Assembly: GCF_000002425.4 (NCBI RefSeq)
Contig: NC_037262.1
Coordinates: 9,998,129 to 10,062,128, forward strand
Reading direction: 5' to 3'
Length of the DNA stretch: 64,000 nt
Origin: Physcomitrium patens
Taxonomy: Eukaryota > Streptophyta > Bryopsida > Funariales > Funariaceae
Part shown: piece by piece, positions 11,088 through 23,560 of the stretch
Numbering within the stretch: the stretch's first letter is position 1
Layout: every line of letters starts with the position of its first letter
Translations under genes and position numbers: made by a program
Notes under the pieces: generated by a model
Databases searched by the model: none
Told to the model about the DNA's origin: nothing
Seen by the model: only the letters and a program-made list of their open reading frames with translations

Positions 11088-11418
11088 CCATAGTTTAATC
11101 CAACTCTATCAATGCTTCTTTTTTAGATTACATTCTTGCTTGTCCTGCAATTTTTTTTTTTTTTTGTTTGTGCTCTCTCTTATCTTCCTTTCAACTAGCG
11201 TGTTTTTTTTAGTGCAAAATTCTCATTCTTATTAGCTATAATCTTTTATTGTATCATACTGAAATTACTTTCTATTTCCAATTTAACTACACATTTGGCT
11301 TCACTTTCAAACCAACATCAATTTTGTAACCTCTTTGTGTGACATCTACAACTACATGTTTGGTAGTTAAATCCTAACACTCAATACTATTGTCAATTCT
11401 CCAATAGCAGTGCCAAAA

Positions 11419-12280
11419 TGTGATTACTATTTTACTTATTCTGCACTAATCTAATTGAAATAAACCTGTGTAGAAAGATTTGAATACAAAAAAAGATGTT
11501 CCACATCAATTTTCACGTTAGGATCGCACAATTAATTGTCTCCTGATCAACTAAACAACCAAAAAAGCTATAATGCCTTCTACATTCTATCAATTAAAAT
11601 ATTGCAATCAATAATTCTATTTTATGCATTCATTGTCTCTTCTCTTCTCTTAACTTATGACAACAATATGTAATATTGCACTATCATAAAATATTGCATA
11701 AAATATTTCATAATCTACTCACTGGAATTCTCCAAAATTAATTGTCATTCCTAGTAATCTGCTTTACACAATTATAGATTCCATAGACTTCTTCTTATGG
11801 CACACTTTCAACTCTCAAAAATTAATATATTATAATTCTTCTAATCATATCCATACTTCACAAACATCTTTAATTATTGACTTTCCAATCTTTCAATTAT
11901 AATTCAGTACATGATAAATTCAATTTCTCATTTGACATCACATAAATCAATTCTTTCTTTCATTCTAAAATTTTACTTCACATTAATCAAATGCTATCCA
12001 TTATTTTTTTCTATAAATAAAACAAAGAAACAAAGAGGTAGCACCAAGCTTATCATGGTTCATGACTATCAAAATCTAGCTCCGTCTACTTCTTCAAACT
12101 ACTTATGCTTTCTTTGAAATGCCAATCACTACACAACCAATGATAACTATTTTTTTTACTACATCATTCATCCTACCTTCTAAACTATGCATTCATTAGT
12201 TTACTAGCTTCTCTTAATCCTACATATTATGTATCGTAAAATAAAAAAAATCCTACTCATTCTACAATTACCTTTTAGTG
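11419..12280. other. Probable 5' LTR zone of the reverse gypsy element, no gene
   Basis: By position, the sequence right of the primer site should be the LTR of the 9387-11418 element. No second copy is in the window to confirm it, and the outer end is not visible. The small frame at 11911-12117 has no recognisable similarity. Confidence 0.35.
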
Positions 12281-12286
12281 TAAACT

Positions 12287-13236
12287 TTAGACTTTATTAT
12301 TGACTTCTTCTATGGATGTAAAAATAGTACTTCCATGTTTTACATTAGAAATATGTAAGATTTTTACTTTCAAAGCATTTATAAGCTTATAAAGATCAAC
12401 AATAGTTGCAAATCTATTTTTACTTCCACTAAGAATAACATCTATAATCTTTCCTTTCATAAATAATTTAAATAAATTCAAAAAGTTAAATTAGAAGAAG
12501 ATAATCCACAACCTCTAATATTAAATAAAAATTTCTACAAAGAGAAGTAATTCACTCTCTTTAAGAAAAAAATCAGTGTTAAAAAATTAAGAAATCAGTT
12601 TAAAGGTGGATAGTCTGAAAACTTTAAATTAAATCAATAGAAGTGGGATAATCTATTCACTTCTAAAATAAGATATAAATAATAAGTTAACACTCTTATC
12701 AAACTATTAAAGACATGAATTTCAATGAAAAAAATCCTCAATATACTCTTGTGTCATTCAAAAAGATTAATAAATCATTCAAAGATGATATAATATTAAG
12801 CTAAAATGGCTATTATCAAAGAAAAGAAGATTAAAAATTTTTGAAACAAGACTAAGGACTAAAAAAACATTGACAAGAATAAAGAAGGCTTCACTCTTGC
12901 CTCTACATATACTATCTAACTAAAAGCTATATGACAATATTCTATAAGACCTTTGATACATGTTGACTTTTTTAGATACATGTTATAATTTATAAAGAAA
13001 TTTTTCTATATATATGCTACAAAGTTAGCTTGTTCCACCAACACATGTAATATGTGGCTAACTTTTTGATAAAGTTTTTAACCTATCAATTAGTTATAAA
13101 CATGTATAAAATCAAAGCAACATCTATGAAGCTTTTAAAAAGCTTTTTTAGAAGATATTATAAAACTAATTTATTTTTACCTACTTCTACTTAATCATAT
13201 AGGTAATTATTAGAATAAATATATATATTTGTGATA
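12287..13236 (-). mobile_element. 5' end of another reverse family-2-like element
   Basis: The minus strand has an LTR (13236 to about 12705), a leader with repeated TAATCCACAACCTCTAATAT-type blocks also seen near 3440-3490 and 4950-5030, and a gag-like N-terminal frame (12481-12287). The LTR aligns along its length with 3551-4103 but is more eroded. Confidence 0.7.
12705..13236 (-). repeat. Eroded family-2 LTR, reverse orientation
   Basis: Shared landmarks with the intact LTRs include AAGAAGGCTTCACTCTTG, the TATATACTATCTAACTA block, the GTTGACTTTTTTAG block and CATCTATGAAGCTTTTA. The 5' TG has become TA on the element strand. Confidence 0.75.
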
Positions 13237-14390
13237 AAAACTTAAATTTTAATAAAACTCAAAATATTTTTAATTTTTAATATATATCATTTATTTTATT
13301 AAAAATATTATTTGTATATTTTTTTTATCTAATTGATGATATTCCTTGATGTCTTCATTGCTTTTAATATTCACATTTTTTTTTAATTCAATTATGTTCA
13401 AATCTAATGACATTAAATTCAAAAATAAATTTGCAATGTAAATTTGAATACCTCAAAACTTGCTTCTTCATTGCAAGTTTTAGTGGCCAATGAAGTGATT
13501 CTTTAAATTCATGGTAAAAATAAATAAGTTCAAAAAAATACAAGTTTAAAGAAAAAATACAAGCAATTGATTATTTAAAAGATTATTAATAGTGATTCTT
13601 AAATTTCTATAATCATTAATGGCATGGATGCCATTGTAGCATTTGTAAAAGCTAAAATAAGATAATTTGAAATCTTGATATAGTGTAGCCTTCTTTGCTT
13701 GAACTTTAAATTGGCACAAAAGAATAGACCAGATTTTAATGATTTTTTATAAATTTTTTGAAAACTTGGGAGTTATTAGAAGATGCTTCATACAAGTAAT
13801 ATTAAAAGATTTATATGTATAAAAATATGTCTGTGATATATTATTAATAAGAAAGAAGATATGATTCTCTTGTGATAATTTAAAGCTTTTAGAAAAATCA
13901 TCTCTATTATATGTCTCCAATAAAAGTATCTTGTACTAGCAATGAGTTTGAAGTTTTTTCTCATCACTGAAATTTTTCACATCATCTTCTTCTTTATGTG
14001 AATAAATGATTATTTCTAAAAAATACTCATTTTTTCACAATGTCCATATTATTATTATTTTCTATTTTACATCTCTATAATTAATTATTATAGCAAAACT
14101 TATTTTGGTCTATTAGTGTAAATAAGAAAGATTTCATTCAAAGAGATGTAACTTTTAAGTTGGCATTGTTACAAAATGATTCTTACAAGTTTTGAAAATA
14201 TCCTTGAGAAGAAATAACTTTTAGATGGTGATAGCAGTATCTTTATTACACATATTATATAATAAATTTAAGAATATTTATTATTTAAAAAGAAAAAATA
14301 ATATAATAGGTATATACATAAATTTCAAGCTTTAGCATTGTCATATTTTAATTATTTATAGTACGTAAAAATTAACTAAAATATATAATA
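13237..14390. other. AT-rich tract, no feature recognised
   Basis: I see no frames above noise and no LTR match. It may be older retroelement remains. Confidence 0.4.
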
Positions 14391-14399
14391 TATTTATAA

Positions 14400-15430
14400 A
14401 TATTGATGTGTACTAAAGTTTTAAGTAGATTAATTTATAAAAAATTGATATAAAAAAATTATTTTGAATCTTATCTATTTTAATTATAGTATTTAAATTA
14501 TATAGAATTCAAATATTTAGTATAAAATTTAAAGAAAAGATTTGAGCTCAAAGATGAAGATCCAAATCTCTAAGAAACTTATCTGTAGAGATGAAAGAAA
14601 GATATAGATGGATGAAGGTAAGGAATGAAGTTCTTCACACCTATTGATCAAAAGCCATATCTAATAGATTCTCAAGAGGCTATCCGCGACCATAACAAGG
14701 ATTTTGGCAACTTCAAAAGAGATATTTTGAGAATTGAAACTAAAGACTGTAAGATTTAAGATTTGGACTGCAATTTGTATGCAAATTTTAGCAGATTTGG
14801 AGTCTAGATGATGAAATTATAACCATTTGAAGTTAAAATATCTTTTGAAGATATATTATTGTTCTTTTGAACATACAAGGAATTATACAATAGTTTTTGA
14901 AGATTAGGAGGTACAATTGTAAAAATGATTTTAAGACTTATATCTTTTCTAAAAGAATTTTTATATTTAGAATTTATATAAAGGAGTTATAGAGTATTGA
15001 AGATAGCATATATAATTCAAAGATAGTAAGTGAGTTGTTTTGGTGATAGTAATGGTTGGAGCCATAGTTTAAGTTTTTAGGCGAATTTTTGGCTCAAAAT
15101 TTCTAAAGATTTGTATTAATAGGTTAAAAAGATATATATCAAAATTTTATAGTATTTGAGTACTTAGTTTATAAGATATGAAGAAAATTACACATAAATA
15201 TAAGTAAGTAAGGATTTGAAGCTATTGTTTGGATTTTGACAATATCTCAAGATTTGTAATGACTTTATATATGAAATTTTTTGTGGTAGTTGTTAAAAAT
15301 ACATCAATACTTTATATAAAATTTTAGTTTGTTTGGACAGTTCCATCGAGAAATATGAACTTTTGAAGTTCAAGAAAATTTTACCTTAAGGATATATAAA
15401 GTTTTAGAATATTTTTATCATATTTTCGAT
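14400..15430 (-). repeat. Family-4 repeat, copy 2, reverse orientation
   Basis: The plus strand here matches the reverse complement of 18160-19200. Examples are CACACCTATTGATCAAAAGC with the complement of the GACCAATAGG region, and TTTTTGGCTCAAAATTTCTA with the complement of TAAAATTTTGAGCCAAAA. Confidence 0.55.
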
Positions 15431-15600
15431 GATCTTTGATACTCAAGGCTTATGTATTAATGTAATTGCCTTTGAAAGGATATTTTTATATACAAACTTG
15501 GTATTTTTTTTATTTTAAGACTTGATTAAGCAATTAGTGACAACTAAAAGTACAATTCTTTTTTAAGGCAAATTCTTTCTATTCTAATTGTAATAGGATA
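15431..15600. repeat. Short dispersed repeat, second copy at about 4130-4330
   Basis: Shared order of blocks: ATACAAACTTGGT / ATATAAACTTAGT, AAGACTTGATTAAGCAATTA / AAGACTTAATTGAGCAATTA, and AAGGCAAATTCTTTCTA / GAGGCAAATTCTCTCTA. The family is not identified. Confidence 0.6.
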
Positions 15601-15609
15601 TAGATAAGA

Positions 15610-16150
15610 TAATTATATAAATAATTAGAACCATGGAAGTTTTTAGAATTAGAATTAAATTAGTAGATCAAATAGGATCCACCATAGAACGTTCTAGAAA
15701 GGATTTAGGGCGATTATTTATGTAGATTCTATAGTAGGATCTAAAATCTTCTAAAAGAAAGCTTAAGGTAGTTATTTAAGTAGATCCTATCATAGAATCT
15801 TCTGAAGAAGAAATTTAAGGTGGTTATTTAGGTGAAATCCATCACTTAAGAAAATTCTAGAAAGTCTAAAGTGATAGGATAAGATATAAATAGGACTAGC
15901 TACGGCCTTTTGGAGGTATCTGGTCAGATATAGCTTCAGACCCTTTCTCTTAATAAAGTTTGATTCAACATCTTTTTGTTCAAATCTATTCTATTTTATT
16001 TTTGTTTGTTCAATTTTATCTTTCATTTCTTATTTTATTTAGTTTCATTCAATTTTATTATCGTTTGTTTTGTCTTATTTTATGAAGAAGCCTTATGTTA
16101 TTCTAAATTAAAAAGATTTTAGATTTTTGAATTAATCTAGTCTTGTTTCA
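15610..16150 (+). repeat. 5' LTR of the family-3 element
   Basis: The 3' half matches 21290-21604 closely (TTCTAGAAAGTCTAA, GGCCTTTTGGA, CCCTTTCTCT, TTTTTGAATTA blocks, ending TTTCA). A TATA-like TATAAATAGG lies near 15885. The 5' edge is uncertain. Confidence 0.75.
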
Positions 16151-16343
16151 TTAGTATTAGAGTGAGTATTAGACTATTACTTTTGTCAGCATGTCAATAG
16201 TCATCATTTAGTCCAAGGTCATTTATTGTGGTTACATTAGATATTATGTTTAGGCTATCAAAAGATATTCTTAAAAAGTCAATTGAGAGGTGAGAAGGTA
16301 TTACAATATTAGAATCCAAAAGAGAAATTATAATGTAGAAGAT

Positions 16344-17260
16344 ATGGCAGAGCAATCCCAAGTACAAGCTCAAATACAACACCTCTTAAGCTAGATAGCT
16401 ACTTTGCAAAGGCAAATAAAAGCCTCAAGGATAAGAATTGATATCTGCTAGGTTGAAATTGAATAAGCCTAGTACATACTCTGTAACTTTAAGACAAGAA
16501 GATGAATGTCAATGTCTCTTTAATATGTGACAATACGTCCAATTGTTTGGAACAAATACCATTGAAAGAATTATGTATACAGCCAACTATTTGAGAGGTG
16601 TAGCAATTATTTGGTGGTAACATCAAGTTCAAAGTTATGGATCTTAAGGTAGATTTTGTGACCAAGAAGAATTTGAGATCGATTTTAGGAATCAATTTTA
16701 GCCCATCAATATAAAAAAGATAGCATGCAATGACTTGGCAAATTGTACATAAGCTAGGTTGGTATAAATTTATGTCTCCTAATTCAAGTCCTTATGTCTC
16801 TAAATTAGCAATGTTTAGAGGCAAAGATGATGGATCAATTTCTATGAGGATTGAAACCTAGAGCCTAACAAGAGGTGGAGCTACAAGATCTACAAACATT
16901 CAAAGAGGCACTTCAAATTGCAGAGAAGGTTGATGCTATAGATTTCAGAAATTATAGAAGATGATTTATATTATAAAGTCTTAAGTTGCTATCTAATATT
17001 AAGATACAACAACCAATACCAATGGAGATTGATGCCTTATAAGGATCATTAACACCACAAAGATGACAAATATTGGTGTAAAAAAGATTGTATTTTTATT
17101 GTCGAAAGTCAAGCCATCAAATTGTAGATTGTCCAAAACATCAAAGTGTAAGTACTAAGAAGATAAGGCTAGTTCACAATCTCAATATTCATGAAGTTAA
17201 TAATAAATCAAAGTAAGAAAATAAGACTCCCTAATAAAGGCATTGGGGGCTAGTACTGGG
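16344..17260 (+). pseudogene. Family-3 gag fragment with CCHC knuckle
   Basis: An ATG at 16344 opens MAEQSQVQAQIQHLL before a stop. Capsid-like blocks follow (LNKPSTYSVTLRQEDECQC, TIERIMYTANYLRGVAIIWW). At about 17088-17135 the frame YFYCRKSSHQIVDCPKH is a zinc knuckle with its first Cys replaced by Tyr. Multiple stops make it nonfunctional. Confidence 0.75.
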
Positions 17261-17329
17261 AGTAGCTATTATCTCTTAGAGACAAATGGCATAGCCTTAG
17301 ACAACTATAAAAAGAGTCAACTAGTCTTT

Positions 17330-18145
17330 TTAATGGGACAACTAAGAAGACAACTATGTTGAGTGCTTATAGATTGTGGTTCTACAAAAAAATGCATCTC
17401 AAGTGAAATTATTGATTGACTTCAAATTAAAATCAAGGAAATGAAAGAAGGAAGTATATACCTTATAAATGATCCAGAGAATATATTGAGTGAGACATGT
17501 GAAGAAGAAACCTTGTGATTAATAGACATCTACATCTTAGGAGAGAGATTCAAGGTAATAAAGCTAAGGTATGATATTATCCTTGGTATGCCATGACTAG
17601 AGATGGAAAATATGCAAGTTAATTAAGTAGCATGAAAAATCTCTTTTAAAGATGGAAGATGTAATATGACTCTTTGCACCTGTATATCAAGTGAAGAAAA
17701 AAGACAATGTATAATCAAAGACTTAATTATAGAGACAACCTTTATGAAAAAGCAACTACAGTATACATGGTGGTTTGAAATTATACATCAATGGTGGGAA
17801 AGACAACCAAAAGAGTAGAACGCACAAAGCAATTCATAAAAAAATATAAGGATGTCTTTTCAATCAATCTATCTAGTGGCATACCTCCTGATCAAGGTTC
17901 CTCCTTTTAAATAGAACTATTGCCTAGAACCAAACTAGTAAGTCGACTAATTTATTGCATAGTACTAAAAGAACTTAAAGAGCTACAAAAGATATTCGAT
18001 GAACTCTTAGAAAAAGGCCTCATTTGAGAAAGCACATCACCATAGAAAGCACACGTACTCTTTTCACCAAAAAAGATGGTAGAATTCATCTTTGTATTAA
18101 CCATCAAGGTCTTAATAAGAAGATTGTTAAAATTGCATATCTACC
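17330..18145 (+). pseudogene. Family-3 protease and N-terminal reverse transcriptase
   Basis: VLIDCGSTKKCIS (about 17360-17400) is a retropepsin active site, with the Ser of DSG changed to Cys (DCG). From about 17905, LPRTKLVSRLIYCIVLKELK and LEKGLI match the RT N-terminus, continuing through KKMVEFIFVL. The sequence stops at 18145, where a family-4 repeat interrupts it. Confidence 0.78.
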
Positions 18146-19484
18146 TCCATGTATTGTTGTATCACGTGATTTGCTATCTGAAAATATATTAGGTATCTAA
18201 TTGTAGAGAGTTGAGCTTAAACTTTTATATGTATCTTATCTTAGCTTCCAAAACTCCTTTATTTTGCATAAAATTCAGAAATAGTAAAATCCCTTTAAAA
18301 CATATTTTTTCTCACCAAAGATTTTTTCTTTCTAAAATTTAAAAATTCATAACTCTTGATGTAACTAATCAATTTGTTTCAAATTTATAAGGTTGGTAGA
18401 ATTCACCTTTAATTTTTATCAAAAAAAATCTAATTAAAAATTCACTCCCAATCTTTTGGCATCTAAAAAACCCAAGCAGATGCTCTAAACCCTAATTTAC
18501 AAGCATCCGAGCACTATTTTCTTAATATCTCAAGAATCTAATACTTAAATGCCATAAAACTTATTTAAAAAGTTTATTAACATAAATATACACATTTTCT
18601 AAAATTTTGAGCCAAAACCTTATCAAATTGCTCAAGACATAGCTCAAGACACAACCACTAGTAAATCGGGTCACTTACTACCCTTAGATTGCATGCACGG
18701 ACTTCATAATCCAATATCTCCTTTACTTTAATTTAGAATCCAACAAGTAGTAAACAAAAAGAGTAGCCGCAAAAGTACTCTCTCCAATAGCAATCGCCGA
18801 TCTTCAATTGTCCTTTGTATGCATGTCTTATGATAAAAAGAGTGACAGCAGCTTCCAAATTAATACCTTAACTTTGAGCGCCTATATCTCCTTCATATAA
18901 ACTCCAAATCATACAAGATTTGTACCAAAACCATAGCCAAAAACTTAAGCTCTCTAACCCTAGTCTTCAAAATTTGAATGGCTCCGAAAATCTAATCCTA
19001 ATCTCTAATATGGCCTCGGGCAGTCTCCTTGAAGCCTATTGGTCATGATTTTTGACCAATAGGAATGGAGATTTTCATCATCCATTTCCATTCATCTATA
19101 TGGATGCCTTAAATTTTCTTTTTATTACCAAATTCCTTCTCCAACTCTTTTCTTTACAAGATTTATTCAATATATGTCCTAAACACCAAATTAAAGAACC
19201 AAAATAAGACTTCAAAGGTCACCAATGTCTAATAAAGGTGATTCTAAATATTTAAAGTTACTACCAAAAAAATCAATCTCAAAAGCCACTATCAAAAGAA
19301 AATATAGTTATACAAATTTTAATAATAATCCTTTTAAACAACCTCCTTTTAAAGTAGTAATTTAGCCACACTCTACAACCAACTATAATCTAACAACATG
19401 GATCTCACCATGTTATTAAGTAAATTATACATTAAATACATAATCACATTATTTTCACATGGTAGCCAAACCACAATATGATAG
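18146..19484 (+). repeat. Family-4 repeat, copy 3, inserted in family-3 RT
   Basis: RT sequence stops after a KNRYPLPRI-like position (YLPPCI) and resumes at DDLLDQL near 19490, so about 1.34 kb was inserted there. The insert matches copies at 8070-9370 and 14400-15430. Its ends look like TATCA...TGATA, that is TGTCA...TGACA with C-to-T decay. A clean target duplication is not evident. Confidence 0.65.
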
Positions 19485-21290
19485 CGTGGATGATCTTCTT
19501 GATCAACTTTGAGGTATGACTATCTTTAGTAAATTAGATCTTTAGAGCGAATATTAGTAAATACTTATTACAAAAGAAGATGTGAAAAAGATGGCATTTT
19601 GTACGTGGTATGGACATTTCAAATAGCTAGTTTTATCCTTTGGCTTCATTGATACTCTAGTTTCTTTTATGAGTCACATGAATAGATTATTTTGAGACCT
19701 TTTGGAGAAGTATGTAGTCGTCTTCATTCATGATATCTTGGTATATAGTAAAATCCTTGAAGAGCATGAGCAACAAATATAAGAGGTGCTGTGTCGACTG
19801 CAAGATAGTCAGTTTTATTACAAGCAATTAAAATGTGAACTTTGGAAGTCAAAAGATACATTTTTGGAGCATGTGGTATCCTCTCAAGGCATGTGTATGG
19901 AACAAGATGAGATAAAAGTAGTAGAAGATTGGCCAACCTTCAAGGATGGTTCTAAAGTTTGTTCATTTTTAGGCCATACTAGTTACTATTTCCATTTTGA
20001 TTGATGATTTGTTTACATTCCTGCTTCATTGACAAACTTATTGAAGAAGGATGCCTCATTTGAATGGAAAATGGAGCAACAAAATGCCTTTGATTAGTTG
20101 AAGGAGGTATTCATTACTACTCCAATATTGTAACGATATGATCTTAATCTTCTTTGCACACTTGACATTGATATTTTCAACTTTGCTATTAGAGTGCTCC
20201 TTCAATAAAACTTTAGTAGGAACCTTCAATATATAGCATATGAATCACAAAAGTTTAAAAGGGTAGAGCACAATTAGTCTGCATATGATTGAGAGAAATT
20301 ACCAAATTTACATGCCACAAAGGTGTGGCAATATTATCTATTTGAGAAGCTAGTGGTTGTTCAAACTAACCATCAATCCTTGCTATATGATTTACATCTA
20401 GAAAATATAAAATTGCGACATCATTGTTAGGGAGAACAGTTGTAACTTTTTGATATTCAGCTTGAGTACAAGCAAGGGCAACAATATACTATGCCAAATA
20501 ATTTATCATGGAGACTAGACTTAAAGGATGAATTGAAAGATAAGGTAGAAATTGCTACCATTGATAGTATTATTTCAGATATAACCAAAGAGGTAGAATA
20601 GAAAGAAACTATAGATTGGGATACTTATTTCAAAAAGATTAGCAATTGAATAAAGGTAGGCAATATAAAATATCAAGATTACACTCTTAGCGATGGCTTG
20701 CTATATTTCAAGAAGTAAATTAATGTATCCGATAATATTTAATTCCAGACATACATATTTTAAGTGAGACATGACATCTCAATATCTAGACATATGTGAC
20801 GAAAGAAGAACCTAGAACGAATCTCAAGAACATGATTTTGGACAGATTTCTATCATGATGTTTAAGCCTTTGTACACTTCTACAAATCATGTTAATATAA
20901 TAAAGCATCTAATGTAGTATCTTTTAGATTATTGCAACCAATTTTGTTATCTACGGCACGTTGGGAGCAGGTGATTTTAGATCTTATTACATGTTTGCTA
21001 TAGATGCTTCATAATCATACCGCAATTGTCGTCTTTGTGAATCGATTCTCAAAATAACTTCACTTGGTTATAATGCGCTTGGATATTGATGCCGTAATGC
21101 TTGCATGAGTCTTCTTTAATATTATCTTTTTTCACCATAGATTACCGTGTGTCATTATTTGAGACTGGGATCCATGCTTAACATGAAGTTTTTTGCAAGC
21201 CTTGTTCAAGCTACTAGGCAGACCACTTGCCATGTCTACCATTTATTATCCTCAAACAGATGGAAAATAGAGCGTCCAAATCGAACCTTA
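19485..21290 (+). pseudogene. Family-3 RT, RNase H and integrase remnants
   Basis: DDLLDQL and GMTIFSKLDL resume RT. FIHDILVYSKILEEHEQQI (about 19720) is the YxDDxL region with the first Asp lost. An open stretch at 19786-20004 covers the RT connection. RNase H remnants follow to about 20480. Integrase shows AIVVFVNRFSK, DWDPCLT and LAMSTIYYPQTDGK up to about 21270. There are many stops. The 3' part of integrase is missing, replaced by LTR sequence. Confidence 0.8.
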
Positions 21291-21604
21291 TTCCACGACC
21301 TAAGAATATTCTAGAAAGTCTAAGATGGTAGGACAAGGTATATATAGGATTGGCCAAGGCCTTTTGGAAGCATTTAGTCAAGTATGGCTTTGAACCCTTT
21401 CTCTGAATGAAGTTTGGTTCTACATCTTTCTGTTTAGATCTATTCTATTTTGTTTTTGTTTGCTCAATTTTGTCTTTCATGTCATATTTTATTTAATTCC
21501 ATTCAATTTTATTGTAGTCTATTTTGTCTTATTTTGTGAGAAGGCCTATTCTTGTCTTGAATTGAAAGGATCTTGGATTTTTGAATTAGTCTAGTCTTAT
21601 TTCA
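21290..21604 (+). repeat. 3' LTR of family 3, 5'-truncated
   Basis: It matches the second half of the 5' LTR, with TATA-like TATATATAGG near 21339 and the end TTTCA. It is joined directly to integrase sequence. Confidence 0.8.
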
Positions 21605-21623
21605 CTGATAACGTCTCAATCAA

Positions 21624-21625
<2 letters not shown>

Positions 21626-21659
<34 letters not shown>
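21626..21659. repeat. Poly-T tract, 34 bp
   Basis: An uninterrupted T run about 20 bp after the family-3 LTR end. It could be a poly-A tail of a retroposed sequence on the minus strand, but no such sequence is recognised beside it. Confidence 0.9.
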
Positions 21660-21663
<4 letters not shown>

Positions 21664-22749
21664 AAAATTTTGTTATATAGGACCTTTGAATGTTATGATA
21701 TGCCATTTCTTTCAAAATCTTTATATAATGACTTCTTATTATTGATTGAAGTTTAACAAGTTATAAATCTATTTATAAGGTGAAATAATATGCAAGTTTA
21801 TTAGTTGTAGATTCTTACTTAGTTCACCTACTCTCTATGATATGATCTATAGGAATTATTCAAGGTCCAAGATAATAGAATCTATACTCATCTATCCATA
21901 CACTCAGAAATGATTTGTTTACTAATACTTGAATACCTTCCAATGTACATTATTGGATATCAAAAGGACCAAAGATAATTGAAGAATAAAAAGAAAGAAA
22001 AAGTCAATAATATATTACAATGTGCCACTATTATCAAAATAATAATGAATAAGAGAATAAATATCTATATAACCATAAAGCTTAGCAATTGGTATATATA
22101 AATAGATCTCATAAAGAACTTGAACAACTAAATGACTGAAGATCACCAAAGACTTTAGCAAATGCTTGTTTCTTTGAAAAATAAAAGAGTTCAACAATAT
22201 TTCATACTTAGCAAGACATGTAAAATTATTTTTAATAATTTTTTTATATAAATTATCAAAAAATATAATTATAGTAAAAAATAATATTCTTTTTTAAAAT
22301 AGATTAATTATGCTTAAAATATAAAGTCAAGAAATGGCCTTATGAAAAGTCTAATCTATATTATTAATAAGAAAAATTAAAATTGACTCTATTATCACCT
22401 CTGATAATGTATTTTTAAAGATTACTTAATAGTATTGAATTATATATTAATAATATGTGCTTTTACAATAGCAATTTATATTTACATTGTTAAAAGCAAA
22501 ATGGATCAAATTTTGGCTAATATAAACAAAGGTGTTTATATATTTTATATTAAAGGGTAATTTACCATTGCATAAGAAGTTTATTGCCTATTGGAAGTAA
22601 AATTCTTTAATTTAGTCAAATGTCATGAAAATACAGTTGACTTTTGAAGCTCAATTCAATTGTTGCTAAAAAATAGTTTTTCATTTAAATTAGATTCTTG
22701 TACGTAACATTTAAGAATAATTTTTTTGCATAATTTTTTTATACAAATG
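21660..22749. other. AT-rich tract, no feature recognised
   Basis: No gene, LTR or repeat match seen. It may hold the 5' part of the Helitron that follows. Confidence 0.4.
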
Positions 22750-22753
22750 GCTC

Positions 22754-23560
22754 ATGCATGCATGCCTTAGATTCTTAGTGACAATTCTTAAGCTATTTGG
22801 ATTTAAAAAAAACACAAAAAAAACACTCACCATTGCCTTTAGTACTAATAAAGTTGTTGCAATAATTTTTGATGGAGATGTTACTTCTAATGGAAGTAAT
22901 ATCATTCTTCATATTATTAAAGGCCCTCTAATGAAGATTAATAAAATACATGGTACATATGATCTTCTTATTCTTTTTATTATATTTTTTATATAGAATA
23001 TAGTTGGAATTTAAATATATCTTAAGAAAGAATAGAAATAATAGAGTTCAACAACAATAATCATGGAAGAAGAACTTAAGCACAATAGATCCAAAAAAAG
23101 GACTTGGGTGTATAAAATGGATTATGCTTTGTTTAGCTTATACTTCTATGAACCTAATAATGGCTTTGTTTATTATTGTGGAAGACTTTTCTAACAATAT
23201 GCTATTGATCAAATGTGTCTTTTTTGGTTCCAATTTAACCAATGTATAATTTGTATTGATTTGTTTAAAAATTTAATTAATCACCTATAAATTGATAGTA
23301 ATTTGGTAAATTTAGATAAGTATATTCTTTGATTTTTTTTAATAAAAAGTGATAGATATATACACTAATGCTATCAAGATGCAATGAATATAATTAATTT
23401 TATAGAAAGCTAAATCTTTTTATTACCTTTATCTCTAACCTAAATTGAACAAAACTTATAGAAAAATTATTGGAAGGATAAACAACAAAAGATAGTTTCA
23501 ATTTGATCACAAAGGCATTCAAACAATTATTAAAATTATTGTTATATTATGTGAAAACTA
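22754..23560 (+). pseudogene. Helitron N-terminal domain remnant
   Basis: The open part 22754-22996 reads VVAIIFDGDVTSNGSNIILH, then IIKGPLMKINKIHGTYDLLI, which follows the Helitron pattern in which a short loop precedes EIILHxRDGxLxRIxExHxxY. Further on, FYEPNNGFVYYCGRLF, a stop, then QYAIDQ corresponds to the RPNE...GRLFQQYxVDA segment. CYQDAMNIINFI matches the NYQDAMAI segment just before the first Rep motif. Stops and frameshifts are frequent, so it is dead. Confidence 0.75.

Larger units (their letters stand above)
9387..11418 (-). mobile_element. Reverse gypsy deletion derivative: gag joined to RNase H
   Basis: The minus strand reads, in order, a primer-binding-like site (11418-11395), a gag protein (about 11087 to 9740) and an RNase H domain (9738-9387), with no protease or reverse transcriptase between. 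The primer site TTGGCACTGCTATTGGAGAA resembles TGGCGCCGTTGCCGGGGA of Athila/Tat-type elements with C-to-T and G-to-A changes. That suggests a lineage different from the chromoviruses elsewhere in the window. Confidence 0.75.
15610..21604 (+). mobile_element. Decayed Ty3/gypsy element, family 3
   Basis: A 5' LTR (to 16150), a primer-like site (TTAGTATTAGAG), gag, protease, RT, RNase H and integrase fragments, and the second half of a 3' LTR (about 21290-21604) follow one another in order. RT is split by a family-4 repeat at about 18146-19484. Integrase ends abruptly in the middle of the LTR sequence, so the integrase tail and the first half of the 3' LTR are deleted. Confidence 0.85.

Noticed and set aside
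22754..22996. Independent 80-codon gene
   Set aside because: Its sequence continues as a Helitron N-terminal domain through later stops, so it is part of a dead transposon.
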